Notes: generated by a model not told the origin, from the letters alone. DNA of 64,000 nt from Cohaesibacter gelatinilyticus (GCF_900215605.1 NZ_OBEL01000001.1:1240001-1304000), one strand, 5' to 3'. Numbered from the stretch's first letter, positions 27,147 to 36,196 are shown. Translations and numbers: made by a program.

Positions 27147-27871
27147 TGAGTGAAGCGCTCCTCACGCTGCAAGATGTTCATACCGATATCGAGCAATACC
27201 ACATCCTTCACGGCGTCTCCATGGAGGTGCCACGCGGCGGTGTCACCATGCTATTGGGTCGCAATGGTGCAGGCAAGACCACCACATTGCGGACCATCAT
27301 GGGGCTCTGGAAGGCGAGGCAGGGTGCAGTTACCCTTGAAGGGCAGGATATCAGCAAATTCAACACACCTGATATCTCTCAACTTGGCATTGCCTATGTG
27401 CCCGAGAATACCGGCCTCTTTACAGATCTGAGTGTCGAAGAAAACATGATCCTGGCAGCGCGCTCGGGAAAGATGAATGAGGACAGGCTGGATTGGATCT
27501 TCTCGCTCTTTCCAGCCATGAAAACATTCTGGTCCTTGCCTGCAGGTAACTTGTCTGGCGGGCAGAAGCAGATGCTTGCCATCTCCCGTGCCATCATTGA
27601 GCCGCGTAAGCTGCTCATCGTGGACGAACCCACCAAAGGATTGGCCCCGGCCATCATTCAGGCGCTGACAGCAGCATTCGAAGAGCTGAAGAAAAGCGAC
27701 ACCACCATATTGCTGGTTGAGCAGAATTTCGCCATGGCCAAACGCCTAGGCGATACGGTCGCAGTGATGGATGACGGCAAGATCGTTCATACCGGTTTGA
27801 TGGCAGATCTGGCCTCAGACAATGCACTGCAGGAGCGACTGATGGGACTGAGCATGGAGGCGCATCAATGA
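27146..27871 (+). CDS. Branched-chain-type ABC transporter ATP-binding protein (LivF-like)
   Basis: This is the second ATPase of the importer, 241 residues. Visible motifs are Walker A GRNGAGKTT, the LivF hallmark AYVPENTGLFTDLSVEENM, signature LSGGQKQMLAISRAI and Walker B LLIVDEPTKGLAP. It overlaps the LivG-like gene by one base and the downstream permease by four bases (ATGA), showing tight coupling. Confidence 0.94.
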   Translation: MSEALLTLQDVHTDIEQYHILHGVSMEVPRGGVTMLLGRNGAGKTTTLRTIMGLWKARQGAVTLEGQDISKFNTPDISQLGIAYVPENTGLFTDLSVEENMILAARSGKMNEDRLDWIFSLFPAMKTFWSLPAGNLSGGQKQMLAISRAIIEPRKLLIVDEPTKGLAPAIIQALTAAFEELKKSDTTILLVEQNFAMAKRLGDTVAVMDDGKIVHTGLMADLASDNALQERLMGLSMEAHQ

Positions 27872-28926
27872 GCGATCAAGCGCAATTAAAGGCAGCTGAG
27901 ACAGTTATGCCCGAAAGGGCAATCATCGAAGCACCAAGCTTTCAGGATCAGCTGATCAAACTCACTCCATGGCTTCTGGTTCCGATCATAGCATTCGTAG
28001 GTTTCCTTGCCATCTCCAGTGGCCCAACATGGGCGACGCTCACCATTGCCGGTTTGGCCATGGGTTTGATGATATTTATCATGGCTTCTGGCTTGACCCT
28101 TGTCTTTGGTCTGATGGACGTCATCAATTTTGGTCATGGAGCCTTTGTCTCTCTTGGCGCATTTATCGGTGTCACAATCCTCTTGATGCTGGCTGGCTGG
28201 ACGTCCAGCCCGTCTTTCTTCATCAACATGCTGGCTCTTTTTCTGGCCATCTCTGTTGCTATGGGCGGCACGGCCATATTCGGCTGGGCGTTTGAACGCT
28301 ATATCGTGATGCCGGTTTATGGAGCTCACCTGAAACAGATCCTCGTCACGATGGGTGGTCTGATCATCGTGCAGCAATTGATCCATGTGTTCTGGGGACC
28401 AGATGAGATTTTCATCGCTCGGCCAGAAAGCCTGAAAGGTTCAATCGAGCTATTTGGTGCATCAATTGAGCGTTACCGTCTGGTGGCCGTTGGAATTGGT
28501 GTTGCTCTATTTGCGCTTATGCGCTGGGTACTGAATGGCACCAAAATCGGACTTCTGGTACGGGCAGGGGTCGAGAATGGCGAGATGGTTGAAGCGCTTG
28601 GTTATAACATTCGCCGTCTCTTCGTGCTGGTCTTCATGGCCGGTTCTGCTCTTGCCGGGCTTGGTGGCGTGATGTGGGGCCTCTATCAGGAAGTCATCAC
28701 CGCCCATATGGGCAACGAAATCATGATCCTTGTTTTCATTGTCGTGATCATCGGCGGTCTCGGCTCAATTGAGGGATGTTTCATTGGTGCGCTTCTTGTC
28801 GGGCTGCTTGCCAATTACGGTGCCTATCTGGCGCCCAAATTTGCACTTGTTTCCAATATCGGCCTGATGGTCGCAATTTTGATGTGGCGGCCACAGGGAT
28901 TGTTCCCAGTGGTCAAGGCGAAATAG
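27868..28926 (+). CDS. Branched-chain-type ABC transporter permease (LivH-like)
   Basis: This 352-residue membrane protein has about nine predicted segments after a longer than usual N-terminal region of about 40 residues. The LivH motif ASGLTLVFGLMDVINFGHGAF and the late IIGGLGSIEGCFIGALLVG are clear. It forms the translocation pore with the LivM-like protein encoded next. Confidence 0.93.
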   Translation: MSDQAQLKAAETVMPERAIIEAPSFQDQLIKLTPWLLVPIIAFVGFLAISSGPTWATLTIAGLAMGLMIFIMASGLTLVFGLMDVINFGHGAFVSLGAFIGVTILLMLAGWTSSPSFFINMLALFLAISVAMGGTAIFGWAFERYIVMPVYGAHLKQILVTMGGLIIVQQLIHVFWGPDEIFIARPESLKGSIELFGASIERYRLVAVGIGVALFALMRWVLNGTKIGLLVRAGVENGEMVEALGYNIRRLFVLVFMAGSALAGLGGVMWGLYQEVITAHMGNEIMILVFIVVIIGGLGSIEGCFIGALLVGLLANYGAYLAPKFALVSNIGLMVAILMWRPQGLFPVVKAK

Positions 28927-28937
28927 GAGCGGCCGGA

Positions 28938-30020
28938 ATGTTGAAGCATATTCTTTCAGATGACTTCCCGCGTAGCCGTATCCTGACGGTGCTTTTGATC
29001 GTGATCGTACTGGGGCTGGTCTTTGCACCTTTCATTTTTCCTGGAACGCGTTCACTCAATACTGCTGCACGGATTTGCATTTTTATCGTTCTGATCGCAT
29101 CCTATGATCTGTTGCTAGGCTATACCGGCATCGTCTCATTCGCCCATACCATGTTCTTTGGCATCGGTGCCTATGGGGTGGCTCTAACACTCAATGCTAT
29201 GGGCCCAAGCTGGGCTGCCATACCACTAGGTGCGCTGGCAGGGGTTGTCTGTGCTGGCCTGCTTGCTTTGGTCATAGGGCTCTTTTCATTGCGAGTGAAA
29301 GCAATTTTCTTTGCAATGGTAACGCTGGCTGTAGCCTCAGCCTTTGCGGTTCTGGTTTCCCAACTCTCAGATTTTACCGGTGGTGAGGATGGGCTTTCCT
29401 ATAAGATTCCACGTGAATTCACGCCGGCCTTCAAGTTGTTCGATGACAAGATTTTTGGTGTGCGCATCTCCGGCAAGATCGTGATGTATTATTCCATCGT
29501 GATTGTCAGCATTTTGCTGTTTCTCACCATGCTGCGTATGGTCAACAGCCCATTTGGCCGAGTGTTGCAGGCTATTCGTGAGAATGCCTTCCGTGCAGAA
29601 GCCATCGGATATCGGACAGTACGCTACCAGACAGCGACCAATGTGTTGGCAGCAATCTTTGCGGCACTGGCAGGTGCAATGATGGCGCTTTGGCTCCGCT
29701 ACACAGGGCCGGACACTACGCTGTCCATGGAGATTATGGTCGATATTTTGCTGATGGTCGTCATTGGCGGCATGGGCACCATGTATGGTGCAATTGTCGG
29801 CGCAACCATTTTCATTTTGGCGCAGAATTATCTGCAAAATGCCTTGGCTGTTGCGGGGGAGGTAACCGAGGGTATTCCGATCCTCTCAGAATTATTGCAT
29901 CCAGATCGTTGGCTGCTGTGGCTTGGTCTTCTCTTCATCCTCTCGGTCTATTTCTTTCCCACCGGGGTGGTCGGCCGTTTGCGTGAACATGCTGTGCGTC
30001 GCAAGGAAACTGCTACGTGA
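28938..30020 (+). CDS. Branched-chain-type ABC transporter permease (LivM-like)
   Basis: This second membrane subunit has 360 residues from the ATG at 28938. AGGAG lies 9 nt upstream, so the overlapping longer frame from 28776 is rejected. LivM hallmarks are SYDLLLGYTGIVSFAHTMFFGIGAY, the FGRVLQAIRENAFRAEAIGY loop and VIGGMGTMYGAIVG. The stop overlaps the GTG start of the hydrolase gene by four bases. Confidence 0.94.
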   Translation: MLKHILSDDFPRSRILTVLLIVIVLGLVFAPFIFPGTRSLNTAARICIFIVLIASYDLLLGYTGIVSFAHTMFFGIGAYGVALTLNAMGPSWAAIPLGALAGVVCAGLLALVIGLFSLRVKAIFFAMVTLAVASAFAVLVSQLSDFTGGEDGLSYKIPREFTPAFKLFDDKIFGVRISGKIVMYYSIVIVSILLFLTMLRMVNSPFGRVLQAIRENAFRAEAIGYRTVRYQTATNVLAAIFAALAGAMMALWLRYTGPDTTLSMEIMVDILLMVVIGGMGTMYGAIVGATIFILAQNYLQNALAVAGEVTEGIPILSELLHPDRWLLWLGLLFILSVYFFPTGVVGRLREHAVRRKETAT

Positions 30021-30793
30021 GCGAAGAAACAAGACCTCTCCTCATAGCCCTCCATGGTTGGGGAGCGCGCGGTTGCTTTTTTGATGATTTGGCCAGACGG
30101 CTGACCGAAATTTGTGATGTCGTTGCCCCGGATTTTGTGGGTCATGGGACGCAAAAGCAGATCGAGGTCGTTGAGTTGTCAATGTTGGCCGACCAGATCA
30201 ATGAGCTTACGGTGCAATATCAGCGGCGGCGAATTTTTCTACTTGGCTGGTCCATGGGAGCAGCCGCGGCATTCAGCTATCTTGAAAAGTTCGGCAGCGA
30301 GCAAATTGCTGGACTACTCATCGAAGATATGGCTCCCAAACCCCTCAATGATGAAGACTGGGATCTGGGCATCGCCAGCGGATATCGCGCAGAAGATGTT
30401 GAAGTGACCCTTGGCCATATAAGGTCAGGGTGGCAACGATATGGACGTCGCGTCTGGTGCGCTACCTTTGCCACGCCTCAAATTGCCAGAAAATTCGAAG
30501 ACGATGTGTTATTCGAAACTTTCCTGGACAATAGAGAACGTCCAATGGCGAGTGCCTGGCAAAGTTTGATGGCATTGGATGCGCGCTCATTGATCAGAAA
30601 TTTGGACTGCCCGGTGCTGGCTCTCATGGGCGCAAACAGTCATGTTTATAAGCCAGAATTGGCAGACTGGTATGAGCATATGCTGAAAAATGGGAGTGTT
30701 CATAGGATTAAGGGGGCAGGGCATGCCCCCCATCTAGAACAGCCTGAGATCTTTGCAGATCTGGTGACCAGCTTTATTCAAAAGCATTGCTGA
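30017..30793 (+). CDS. Alpha/beta hydrolase in the ABC-transporter operon
   Basis: This is a 258-residue cytoplasmic alpha/beta-fold hydrolase, BioH-like in size. The nucleophile elbow is GWSMGAA (Ser about residue 79), the oxyanion region is LHGWGARG, and the likely catalytic histidine is in GAGHAPHLEQPE. The start is GTG at 30017, overlapping the LivM stop (GTGA). As the last gene of the importer operon it may hydrolyse an ester or thioester of the imported acid. The 3' end overlaps the convergent MaoC-like gene by 20 bp. Confidence 0.8.
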   Translation: MSEETRPLLIALHGWGARGCFFDDLARRLTEICDVVAPDFVGHGTQKQIEVVELSMLADQINELTVQYQRRRIFLLGWSMGAAAAFSYLEKFGSEQIAGLLIEDMAPKPLNDEDWDLGIASGYRAEDVEVTLGHIRSGWQRYGRRVWCATFATPQIARKFEDDVLFETFLDNRERPMASAWQSLMALDARSLIRNLDCPVLALMGANSHVYKPELADWYEHMLKNGSVHRIKGAGHAPHLEQPEIFADLVTSFIQKHC

Positions 30794-31142
30794 CATCTTT
30801 GGCCAGCACCAAGGCACGACCATCACAAATCATTTCCCCGTTTGCATCCAAACATTCAGTTCTAAGATCAACGAGATGCTTTTCAGAGCGCAGCTCAGTA
30901 ATGGTCACACGAGCCGTCAATTCCTGATCTAGTGGTGCTGGCTTGATAAAGTTCAAGCTTTGCTTGAGATAATTGGTTCCACGACCAGGAAGCTTGACGC
31001 CGAGCAAATAGGAAAAGAGTGCCGCAATCAGTGGCTCAGGAACGGAGCCATCGACCTTTTCGCCGGTCAGGTGCGAAAATGCACCCAAGTCTGATGAATT
31101 ATATGTTCTGGAGATGCTGGCGCTTTGGCTGACTTCAAGCAT
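30774..31142 (-). CDS. MaoC-like hot-dog domain protein, second subunit
   Basis: This 122-residue single hot-dog domain protein resembles MaoC-like dehydratases and FAS1-type N-terminal dehydratase domains (YNSSDLGAFSHLTG, then NYLKQSLNFIKPAPL). The catalytic D-x-N-P-I-H motif of true hydratases is not visible here, whereas its neighbour has it. It is therefore probably the non-catalytic partner of a two-chain (R)-specific enoyl-CoA hydratase, as described for some actinobacterial steroid-pathway enzymes. The ATG at 31142 has GGAG upstream and overlaps the partner gene by 8 bp. Confidence 0.65.
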   Translation of the reverse strand: MLEVSQSASISRTYNSSDLGAFSHLTGEKVDGSVPEPLIAALFSYLLGVKLPGRGTNYLKQSLNFIKPAPLDQELTARVTITELRSEKHLVDLRTECLDANGEMICDGRALVLAKDVSNAFE

Positions 31143-31560
31143 TGGAATTCTCACTCCATTCGATGATTGTTGCGCCTTCAAGCCCTACAGTTTGGCGGCG
31201 AAGGCTGCTTGCCTGGGTTTTGAGATGAATGTGTCCATTCTGGTCAACGCCTGTGACTTCAATCTCGAACAACACATTTTCATCGGTGAAGGTAGGAGCA
31301 GGAAATTTTATGGATTGCTCGAGCTGAACTGCACCGGGGTAAGCAGATTGGATCATGCTCCATAAGTGAGAATAGAGCAGCATGCCGTGCGAGACGGTTC
31401 TGCCAAACCGTGTTCGAGCCGAAAAAACAGGGTCAACATGGATAGGGTTGTCGTCACCGGAGAGATCGGCAAAGGCATTGAACTCAGCTTGCGTAAAGCA
31501 ATGCTCTTTCGTGTGCGTTTCACCAATATCTGGTGACACAACAATCGATGCATTGGTCAT
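31135..31560 (-). CDS. MaoC-like enoyl-CoA hydratase, catalytic subunit
   Basis: This 141-residue hot-dog protein carries the hydratase-2 motif LSGDDNPIHVDPVFS, with catalytic Asp and His, and the conserved VSHGMLL helix. It hydrates 2-enoyl-CoA, giving the (R)-3-hydroxy product in characterised relatives. It sits between the acyl-CoA ligase (7 bp upstream) and the second MaoC-like gene (8-bp overlap) in the tetR operon. Confidence 0.82.
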   Translation of the reverse strand: MTNASIVVSPDIGETHTKEHCFTQAEFNAFADLSGDDNPIHVDPVFSARTRFGRTVSHGMLLYSHLWSMIQSAYPGAVQLEQSIKFPAPTFTDENVLFEIEVTGVDQNGHIHLKTQASSLRRQTVGLEGATIIEWSENSNA

Positions 31561-31567
31561 GAAATGC

Positions 31568-33064
31568 TTATCCCTGTTGCTTGAGAATATGTTTTTGAAC
31601 TTTGCCAGCGGCAGTGCGCGGAAAATCTTTTACCACCGAGAAATATTTTGGGATTTTGTAGGCCGCCAGCTTGTCACGGCACCAAGGTCCCAACTCGCTG
31701 ATATCTATTGTCTGACCGGGACGGTTGGTCAGTTTCGCATGACCGACTTCCCCCCACTTCTCATCAGCAACACCAATGACGGCTGCCTCCAAAATGGCGG
31801 GATGCGTATTGAGAACTTTCTCTACTTCAGCCGGATAGACATTCTCGCCACCGGAAATGAACATGTCCTTGATCCGGTCAACAATGAAATAATATCCATC
31901 GTCGTCCCTCAGTGCGACATCGCCTGTTTTCAACCAACCATCATCAGTGAAACTGGCCTCGGTCGCCTCAGGATTATTGTAGTAGCCGGGCGTAATATTG
32001 GGTCCGCGAATTTGCAACTCGCCTTGCTCATTGTTACCCATTACCTTGCCATCAGGGGAGGCTATACGGACTTCGGTGAGCATCTGTGCCTTGCCGCAAG
32101 AACCAGCTTTCTCGATCACTGCATTCTTATCCATCAAGAACACTGTGGGGCCGGTTTCCGTCATGCCAAAGCCAAGACAGATATGGGCATCTCGTTCGGC
32201 AAATGCTTTGAGCAATGGGATGGGAAGGGGTGCACCACCGGCGCCCCAAGACTTCATCTTGCTAAGGTCGGTATTGGCAAAATCGGGATGCAGATGCAGC
32301 ACCTGGTAAACCGCTGGTACGGCAAGAATGGAGTTCACACGGCCCTGATGGATCAAAGCAAGCAGATCGCCTGCTTCGAACTTCGGCATGACGATATTGG
32401 TGCCGCCAAACAGAAAGACGGGCAGGGAAATCAGATTGATGCCCGCGGTATGAAAGAGCGGCAGATAATTGACCGTCACATCATCGCGGGATATGTCCAT
32501 CGACTGACCAATATTGACAGCATTAGCCCAAGCCATCTTCGGTGTTTGAATGACAGCTTTGGGTTTGCCTGTCGTGCCACTGGTGTAAAGCAAATACCAA
32601 ACTTGATTACCATCCCAAGCTAGAGTTGGAATAGCATCAACAGAACAGCCTTCTAAACGCTCTTCATAATTTCCATCAAGATTGATGACGTTGAGCGAGC
32701 AAGTGTTTGACAGGTTTTCAGCTGTCTCACTGAAATGATCATCAAAGAATAAAAGAGATGGTGCGCAATCCTCAACAATCGGGATCAGTTCTGCAACCGG
32801 TTGGCGCCAATTGAGTGGCACAAGAATGCAGCCAGTCTTGGCACAGGCAAAGAGTATCTCAAAGAAATCCGGCCGGTTCAGGCACAAGATTGCTATCCGG
32901 TCGCCAGACTTCAGGCCTTGAGACTGAAGCAAATGAGCGGCTCGCTGGGCGCGGTTGTGAACTTGCGCGAACGTGCGTGTCTCACCAGAGCCATTCATCT
33001 CGAAGGCGACCTTGTTTGGAGACAATTCCGCCCGTTTCATCGTCATATCAGGTATCAGATCCAT
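31568..33064 (-). CDS. Acyl-CoA synthetase (AMP-binding)
   Basis: This 498-residue ANL-superfamily ligase activates a carboxylic acid to its CoA thioester at the cost of ATP. The P-loop motif is YLLYTSGTTGKPKAVIQTP, the A5 motif LGFGMTETGP, the A7 motif DDGWLKTGD, A8 YFIVDRIKDMFISGGENVYP, and the catalytic lysine is in RTAAGKVQK. Size and motifs fit medium-chain or aryl-acid ligases; the exact acid cannot be read. It belongs to the tetR-led operon with an enoyl-CoA hydratase and two MaoC-like genes, consistent with beta-oxidation of an imported acid. Confidence 0.9.
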   Translation of the reverse strand: MDLIPDMTMKRAELSPNKVAFEMNGSGETRTFAQVHNRAQRAAHLLQSQGLKSGDRIAILCLNRPDFFEILFACAKTGCILVPLNWRQPVAELIPIVEDCAPSLLFFDDHFSETAENLSNTCSLNVINLDGNYEERLEGCSVDAIPTLAWDGNQVWYLLYTSGTTGKPKAVIQTPKMAWANAVNIGQSMDISRDDVTVNYLPLFHTAGINLISLPVFLFGGTNIVMPKFEAGDLLALIHQGRVNSILAVPAVYQVLHLHPDFANTDLSKMKSWGAGGAPLPIPLLKAFAERDAHICLGFGMTETGPTVFLMDKNAVIEKAGSCGKAQMLTEVRIASPDGKVMGNNEQGELQIRGPNITPGYYNNPEATEASFTDDGWLKTGDVALRDDDGYYFIVDRIKDMFISGGENVYPAEVEKVLNTHPAILEAAVIGVADEKWGEVGHAKLTNRPGQTIDISELGPWCRDKLAAYKIPKYFSVVKDFPRTAAGKVQKHILKQQG

Positions 33065-33101
33065 TTTGCTCTCCTCCCAGAGCTCAGGTATGACCCACCA
33101 T

Positions 33102-33854
33102 TTATAATGCCAGGAATTTCTTCATTCCTTCGGTCACTTCAGCTCGAGTGATGCGTTCAATAAATGCATCTCGCTCACGATCCAAACCTTGCCGATAGCG
33201 GCTAAGTCTGTCCTCTTGCAAAAGCCTTTTGATTGTCTGGGAACTGCCTTTTGCCATTCCATTCAGGCTTTCGAGCCACGTCGCAATCTGCTGTTCTGGT
33301 TCCTTGCACAGCGCATCAGCCAATCCAAGAGAGAGAAGTGTTTGAGCATCAAGACGTTCATTCAGAGACAGAATTCGTCCTGCCTGGCGAGCTCCAATCC
33401 GGTCGGGCAGGATGGCTGTCCAGCCACCATCAGGAGCAAAGCCAACGACTGAGTAATAAGGTTGAGCGAAGGTACGCTCTGTAATCGCCACGAGGTCGGC
33501 TGCTAGCATCAAACCAAATGAGCCACCGGTGATAGGGCCATGAATGCTTGCTAGAACCGGGCAGGGTAGAGCCATTAAGGATAGGATCGCATCATGAAGT
33601 GCGCCAACGATTGATTGAGAATAAACAACACGATCTTCCGCTTGCCAAAAACCACGAACATCGCCACCAGTGGAAAAGCTACGCCCATTCGCAGCGAGAA
33701 CGACTGATTCCAAATCTGTACGATTTGATAGCGTAGCCAAATGAGTATTTAGCTCTGCAAGAAGATCAGGAACCAGCGCATTATGCTGATCTGGACGGTT
33801 CAATGTAAGTTTGGCAGAGGCCTCTGTTTCCTCAAGAAGCACGAGTTGTGACAT
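33102..33854 (-). CDS. Enoyl-CoA hydratase/isomerase family protein
   Basis: This is a 250-residue crotonase-fold protein. The first oxyanion strand is VVLAANGRSFSTGGDVRGF and the second oxyanion helix is SIHGPITGGSFGLMLAADL. Position-specific glutamates of classic ECH are replaced in part (Gly-Gly-Ser-Phe-Gly), so it may act as an isomerase or hydrolase rather than a classic hydratase. The ATG at 33854 lies 5 bp after the tetR stop. An ATG five codons earlier overlaps tetR. Confidence 0.82.
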   Translation of the reverse strand: MSQLVLLEETEASAKLTLNRPDQHNALVPDLLAELNTHLATLSNRTDLESVVLAANGRSFSTGGDVRGFWQAEDRVVYSQSIVGALHDAILSLMALPCPVLASIHGPITGGSFGLMLAADLVAITERTFAQPYYSVVGFAPDGGWTAILPDRIGARQAGRILSLNERLDAQTLLSLGLADALCKEPEQQIATWLESLNGMAKGSSQTIKRLLQEDRLSRYRQGLDRERDAFIERITRAEVTEGMKKFLAL

Positions 33855-33858
33855 TCCA

Positions 33859-34461
33859 TCAGCTCCCATGCGCCTTCACGCCATTCTCAAGAATGTCCAT
33901 GATGATATCGACCACGTAATCAATGTCGACATCAGTCCGCCAAAGACCGTAAACCTCGCCCATGGAGCGGCCAATTCCCAATAAAAGCCAAGCTCGAACC
34001 TCGAGATCACCTTTGGACATTTCACCCGCTTCAACGGCCAGTTCCAGAGCTTTGCGATAGCCAGAGGCGAATTCCTCGAAATAGGCGCGATAGACCTTGT
34101 CATCGACAAATTGTGCTTCTTGAACAATCCGGTAGAGATCGGGATTTTCTCGCGCAAAGGCGATGAAGTGGCGAAGACCCGCTCGCTCTGCTGCCATGCG
34201 ATTGGGCGCGGAACTGTTTATGTCACTAAGCTGCTGACGCAGATCACGGCCCATCTCCAGGACAAGCGTCCGCATTATCTCTTCTTTGCTTTCGAAATAG
34301 ATGTAGAATGTACCTTGGCCAACACCTGCCTGCCGGGTGATGGACGACACAGAGGCTTCAGCAAATCCTTTGCTGCCAATCTCTATACGTGCCGCGTCAA
34401 GCAGGCGCCGGTGGGTTTTCTCACCACGAGATGTGCGGGGGGCAGAGGATGCTTTGGCCAT
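33859..34461 (-). CDS. TetR-family transcriptional regulator
   Basis: This 200-residue repressor has the helix-turn-helix ASVSSITRQAGVGQGTFYIYF at about residues 33-55. The ligand-binding core is all-helical. It is the first gene of the operon with enoyl-CoA hydratase, acyl-CoA ligase and MaoC-like genes, and its promoter and that of the importer operon carry the same palindrome. The likely inducer is therefore an acid or acyl-CoA of this pathway. The ATG at 34461 with GAGG upstream is preferred over GTG at 34476. Confidence 0.92.
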   Translation of the reverse strand: MAKASSAPRTSRGEKTHRRLLDAARIEIGSKGFAEASVSSITRQAGVGQGTFYIYFESKEEIMRTLVLEMGRDLRQQLSDINSSAPNRMAAERAGLRHFIAFARENPDLYRIVQEAQFVDDKVYRAYFEEFASGYRKALELAVEAGEMSKGDLEVRAWLLLGIGRSMGEVYGLWRTDVDIDYVVDIIMDILENGVKAHGS

Positions 34462-34484
34462 ATGCGTTCGCCTCACAATATTAC

Positions 34485-34539
34485 AAACATGACGGTTGAT
34501 TCATGTTTCATATTAAGCGCATAATTCCTTGAATGACAA
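34485..34539 (-). promoter_or_regulatory. Autoregulated promoter of the tetR operon
   Basis: On the minus strand TTGTCA (34534-34539) and TAATAT (34510-34515) are spaced by 18 bp. Immediately downstream is the 24-bp palindrome AAACATGA-N8-TCATGTTT (34485-34508). The same palindrome with the same spacer, two mismatches in all, follows the -10 element at 24978-24983. This arrangement supports repression by the TetR protein encoded 24 bp downstream. Confidence 0.75.
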
Positions 34540-34785
34540 GGCCTTGGTAGACAGAGAAGAAAAACTGAGAAATTTGTGTGCGTAGAAATTCATATCTGTT
34601 CAATATGATGTTTGATATCGTCCGATAAAATAAAACTGGCTACACGTTAAGATGTTGAGATAGATGTCGATATCTTCGATCAGTTTTTATTTGCAGGTGT
34701 TGATTTAAATAGGTCAGAAAGATTGCGCAGAAAGGAGCAGGATCGAGTTATGAAACTTCACCCGATCCTGTGATGTTAAGTTAGC
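34540..34785. other. Gap between the tetR promoter and the flavocytochrome gene
   Basis: There is no gene in this stretch. A perfect 8-bp inverted repeat CAGGATCG / CGATCCTG with a 17-nt loop (34738-34770) lies 16 bp after the stop of the minus-strand flavocytochrome gene and may be its terminator, although the T run is poor. Confidence 0.45.
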
Positions 34786-36123
34786 TCATCTTGTTTGTCG
34801 GCTGGTCTGATAGCGATCAAACGCTGCACCAATCAGTTTGAGGAGAATTTTGAAGATGGGCTCCAGTCCGATTCCGGAACGGATTTCGAATTCCTCATAT
34901 TTGAAGCGGCGAGCGGCAAGGCCTTTGGAACGAAGGGCAGATTTCAGACTTTCACGCATGGCTTCCGGACCACAGAAGAAAGCCGTTGCCTTGGAAATCG
35001 GGAAATCCAGTGCGGCTTCAATCTTATCAGCATTCAACCGTCCTTGGCTTTCCGTTTCAATCAAATGGAAATGGAAATTGTTGTTTGTTTTGGCCAACGC
35101 CTCGAACTCTTCGACATGGCTGGCCCGTCGACGGTTGGGCGTACAATAGAAAAAGTGGACTGGTGCGCTATCTTGGGTAACAGTCTGCGCAAAGGCTGCA
35201 AATGGGGTCACGCCGACACCGCCTGCCAGCCAGATTTCCGGGCGCTTGCCATTGGTGCGGGCAAAATGGCCAAAGGCTGGTGAGACAGAGGCGCGATCTC
35301 CTGCATTCAGTTTGCTCGCAAAATGCCTTGTATCATCACCTAGTGGCTTGATGGTGAAACGAAGGCTCTTGGATGCATCTGGGGCTTTCGAGATGGTGAA
35401 AGGGTGAACCTCGCTTTTGCCCTGACCTTCAAAGCGGATGAAGGCGAATTGGCCCGCGTGGTGACTCAGACCAGATTTTTCCGGCTCAAGGCTTACGGCC
35501 AGAGCATCACCACTCTGTTTGATTTCATTGATGCGATAACCAAATCGACCGTGCAGGAAACCAAAGGGTAGCAAGGTATAAAGATAGCAAAGAATGCCTA
35601 ACGCACAGAACGCACTCACATAGAGCCCCAGTGGATCCCAGATCGAGAAGGGCTTGAGCATGAAGACATAGTGGAAGGCCCCGAGAGCAAAGAATGCGCC
35701 CATGAGTTTGTGTGTCCAGCGCCACCAATGATAGGGAATGAAGGTAGCGATCGTGATGCCTACAAGAACCAGCAAACCATAATAGCTGAACTCACCCATC
35801 GTTTCGGCCAGATCGGTGAGCGCGGTTTCGCCACCAAGACCTTTGACCTCTGCATCCAGAGTATCATGGAGCAACACGGCGACAATGGCACCAATGCCGG
35901 TCCATTTATGAACTACATAAATCCGATCCAGGCTGCCAAACAGGAGTTCCAGCCAACGAAATCGGGTTGCCATCAATTGGGTCATGCCCATGGCAATCAA
36001 GGCTGCACAACCGATATATTGGCTGATGACAGCCTCGGTACTATGTGTTGCCAGCATTGGTACAAACCAATAAAGGGGCGCAAGAATGGCCGCCAGGAGA
36101 AGGATAAGTCCAGTCGCCTTCAT
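34786..36123 (-). CDS. Ferric-reductase-like flavocytochrome
   Basis: This 445-residue membrane oxidoreductase has six or so N-terminal membrane segments and a C-terminal FAD/NAD domain. Four histidines in the membrane part (VVHKWTG, VLLHDT, THKLMG, FHYVF) form two pairs spaced 14 and 13 residues apart, as expected for two b haems. The reductase half shows the flavin motif HPFTISKAP and the nucleotide motif WLAGGVGVTPF. It would move electrons from NAD(P)H across the membrane to ferric iron or another acceptor. It lies 73 bp after the sensor-kinase gene on the same strand, so it is probably part of that operon. Confidence 0.85.
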   Translation of the reverse strand: MKATGLILLLAAILAPLYWFVPMLATHSTEAVISQYIGCAALIAMGMTQLMATRFRWLELLFGSLDRIYVVHKWTGIGAIVAVLLHDTLDAEVKGLGGETALTDLAETMGEFSYYGLLVLVGITIATFIPYHWWRWTHKLMGAFFALGAFHYVFMLKPFSIWDPLGLYVSAFCALGILCYLYTLLPFGFLHGRFGYRINEIKQSGDALAVSLEPEKSGLSHHAGQFAFIRFEGQGKSEVHPFTISKAPDASKSLRFTIKPLGDDTRHFASKLNAGDRASVSPAFGHFARTNGKRPEIWLAGGVGVTPFAAFAQTVTQDSAPVHFFYCTPNRRRASHVEEFEALAKTNNNFHFHLIETESQGRLNADKIEAALDFPISKATAFFCGPEAMRESLKSALRSKGLAARRFKYEEFEIRSGIGLEPIFKILLKLIGAAFDRYQTSRQTR

Positions 36124-36196
36124 GATATGGTCCTGTTTGTTTCGCTCTTCTTTCTTGATCGGTGGTCCGGTGACCAGTAAGAGCGCTGGTTATGGT

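Noticed and set aside
28776-28937. N-terminal extension of the LivM-like permease into the LivH-like gene
   Set aside because: It overlaps LivH coding sequence, is not LivM-like, and ATG 28938 has a good AGGAG.
31382-32623. 413-codon open frame antisense to the acyl-CoA ligase gene
   Set aside because: The minus-strand ligase has all family motifs; the plus-strand frame has none.
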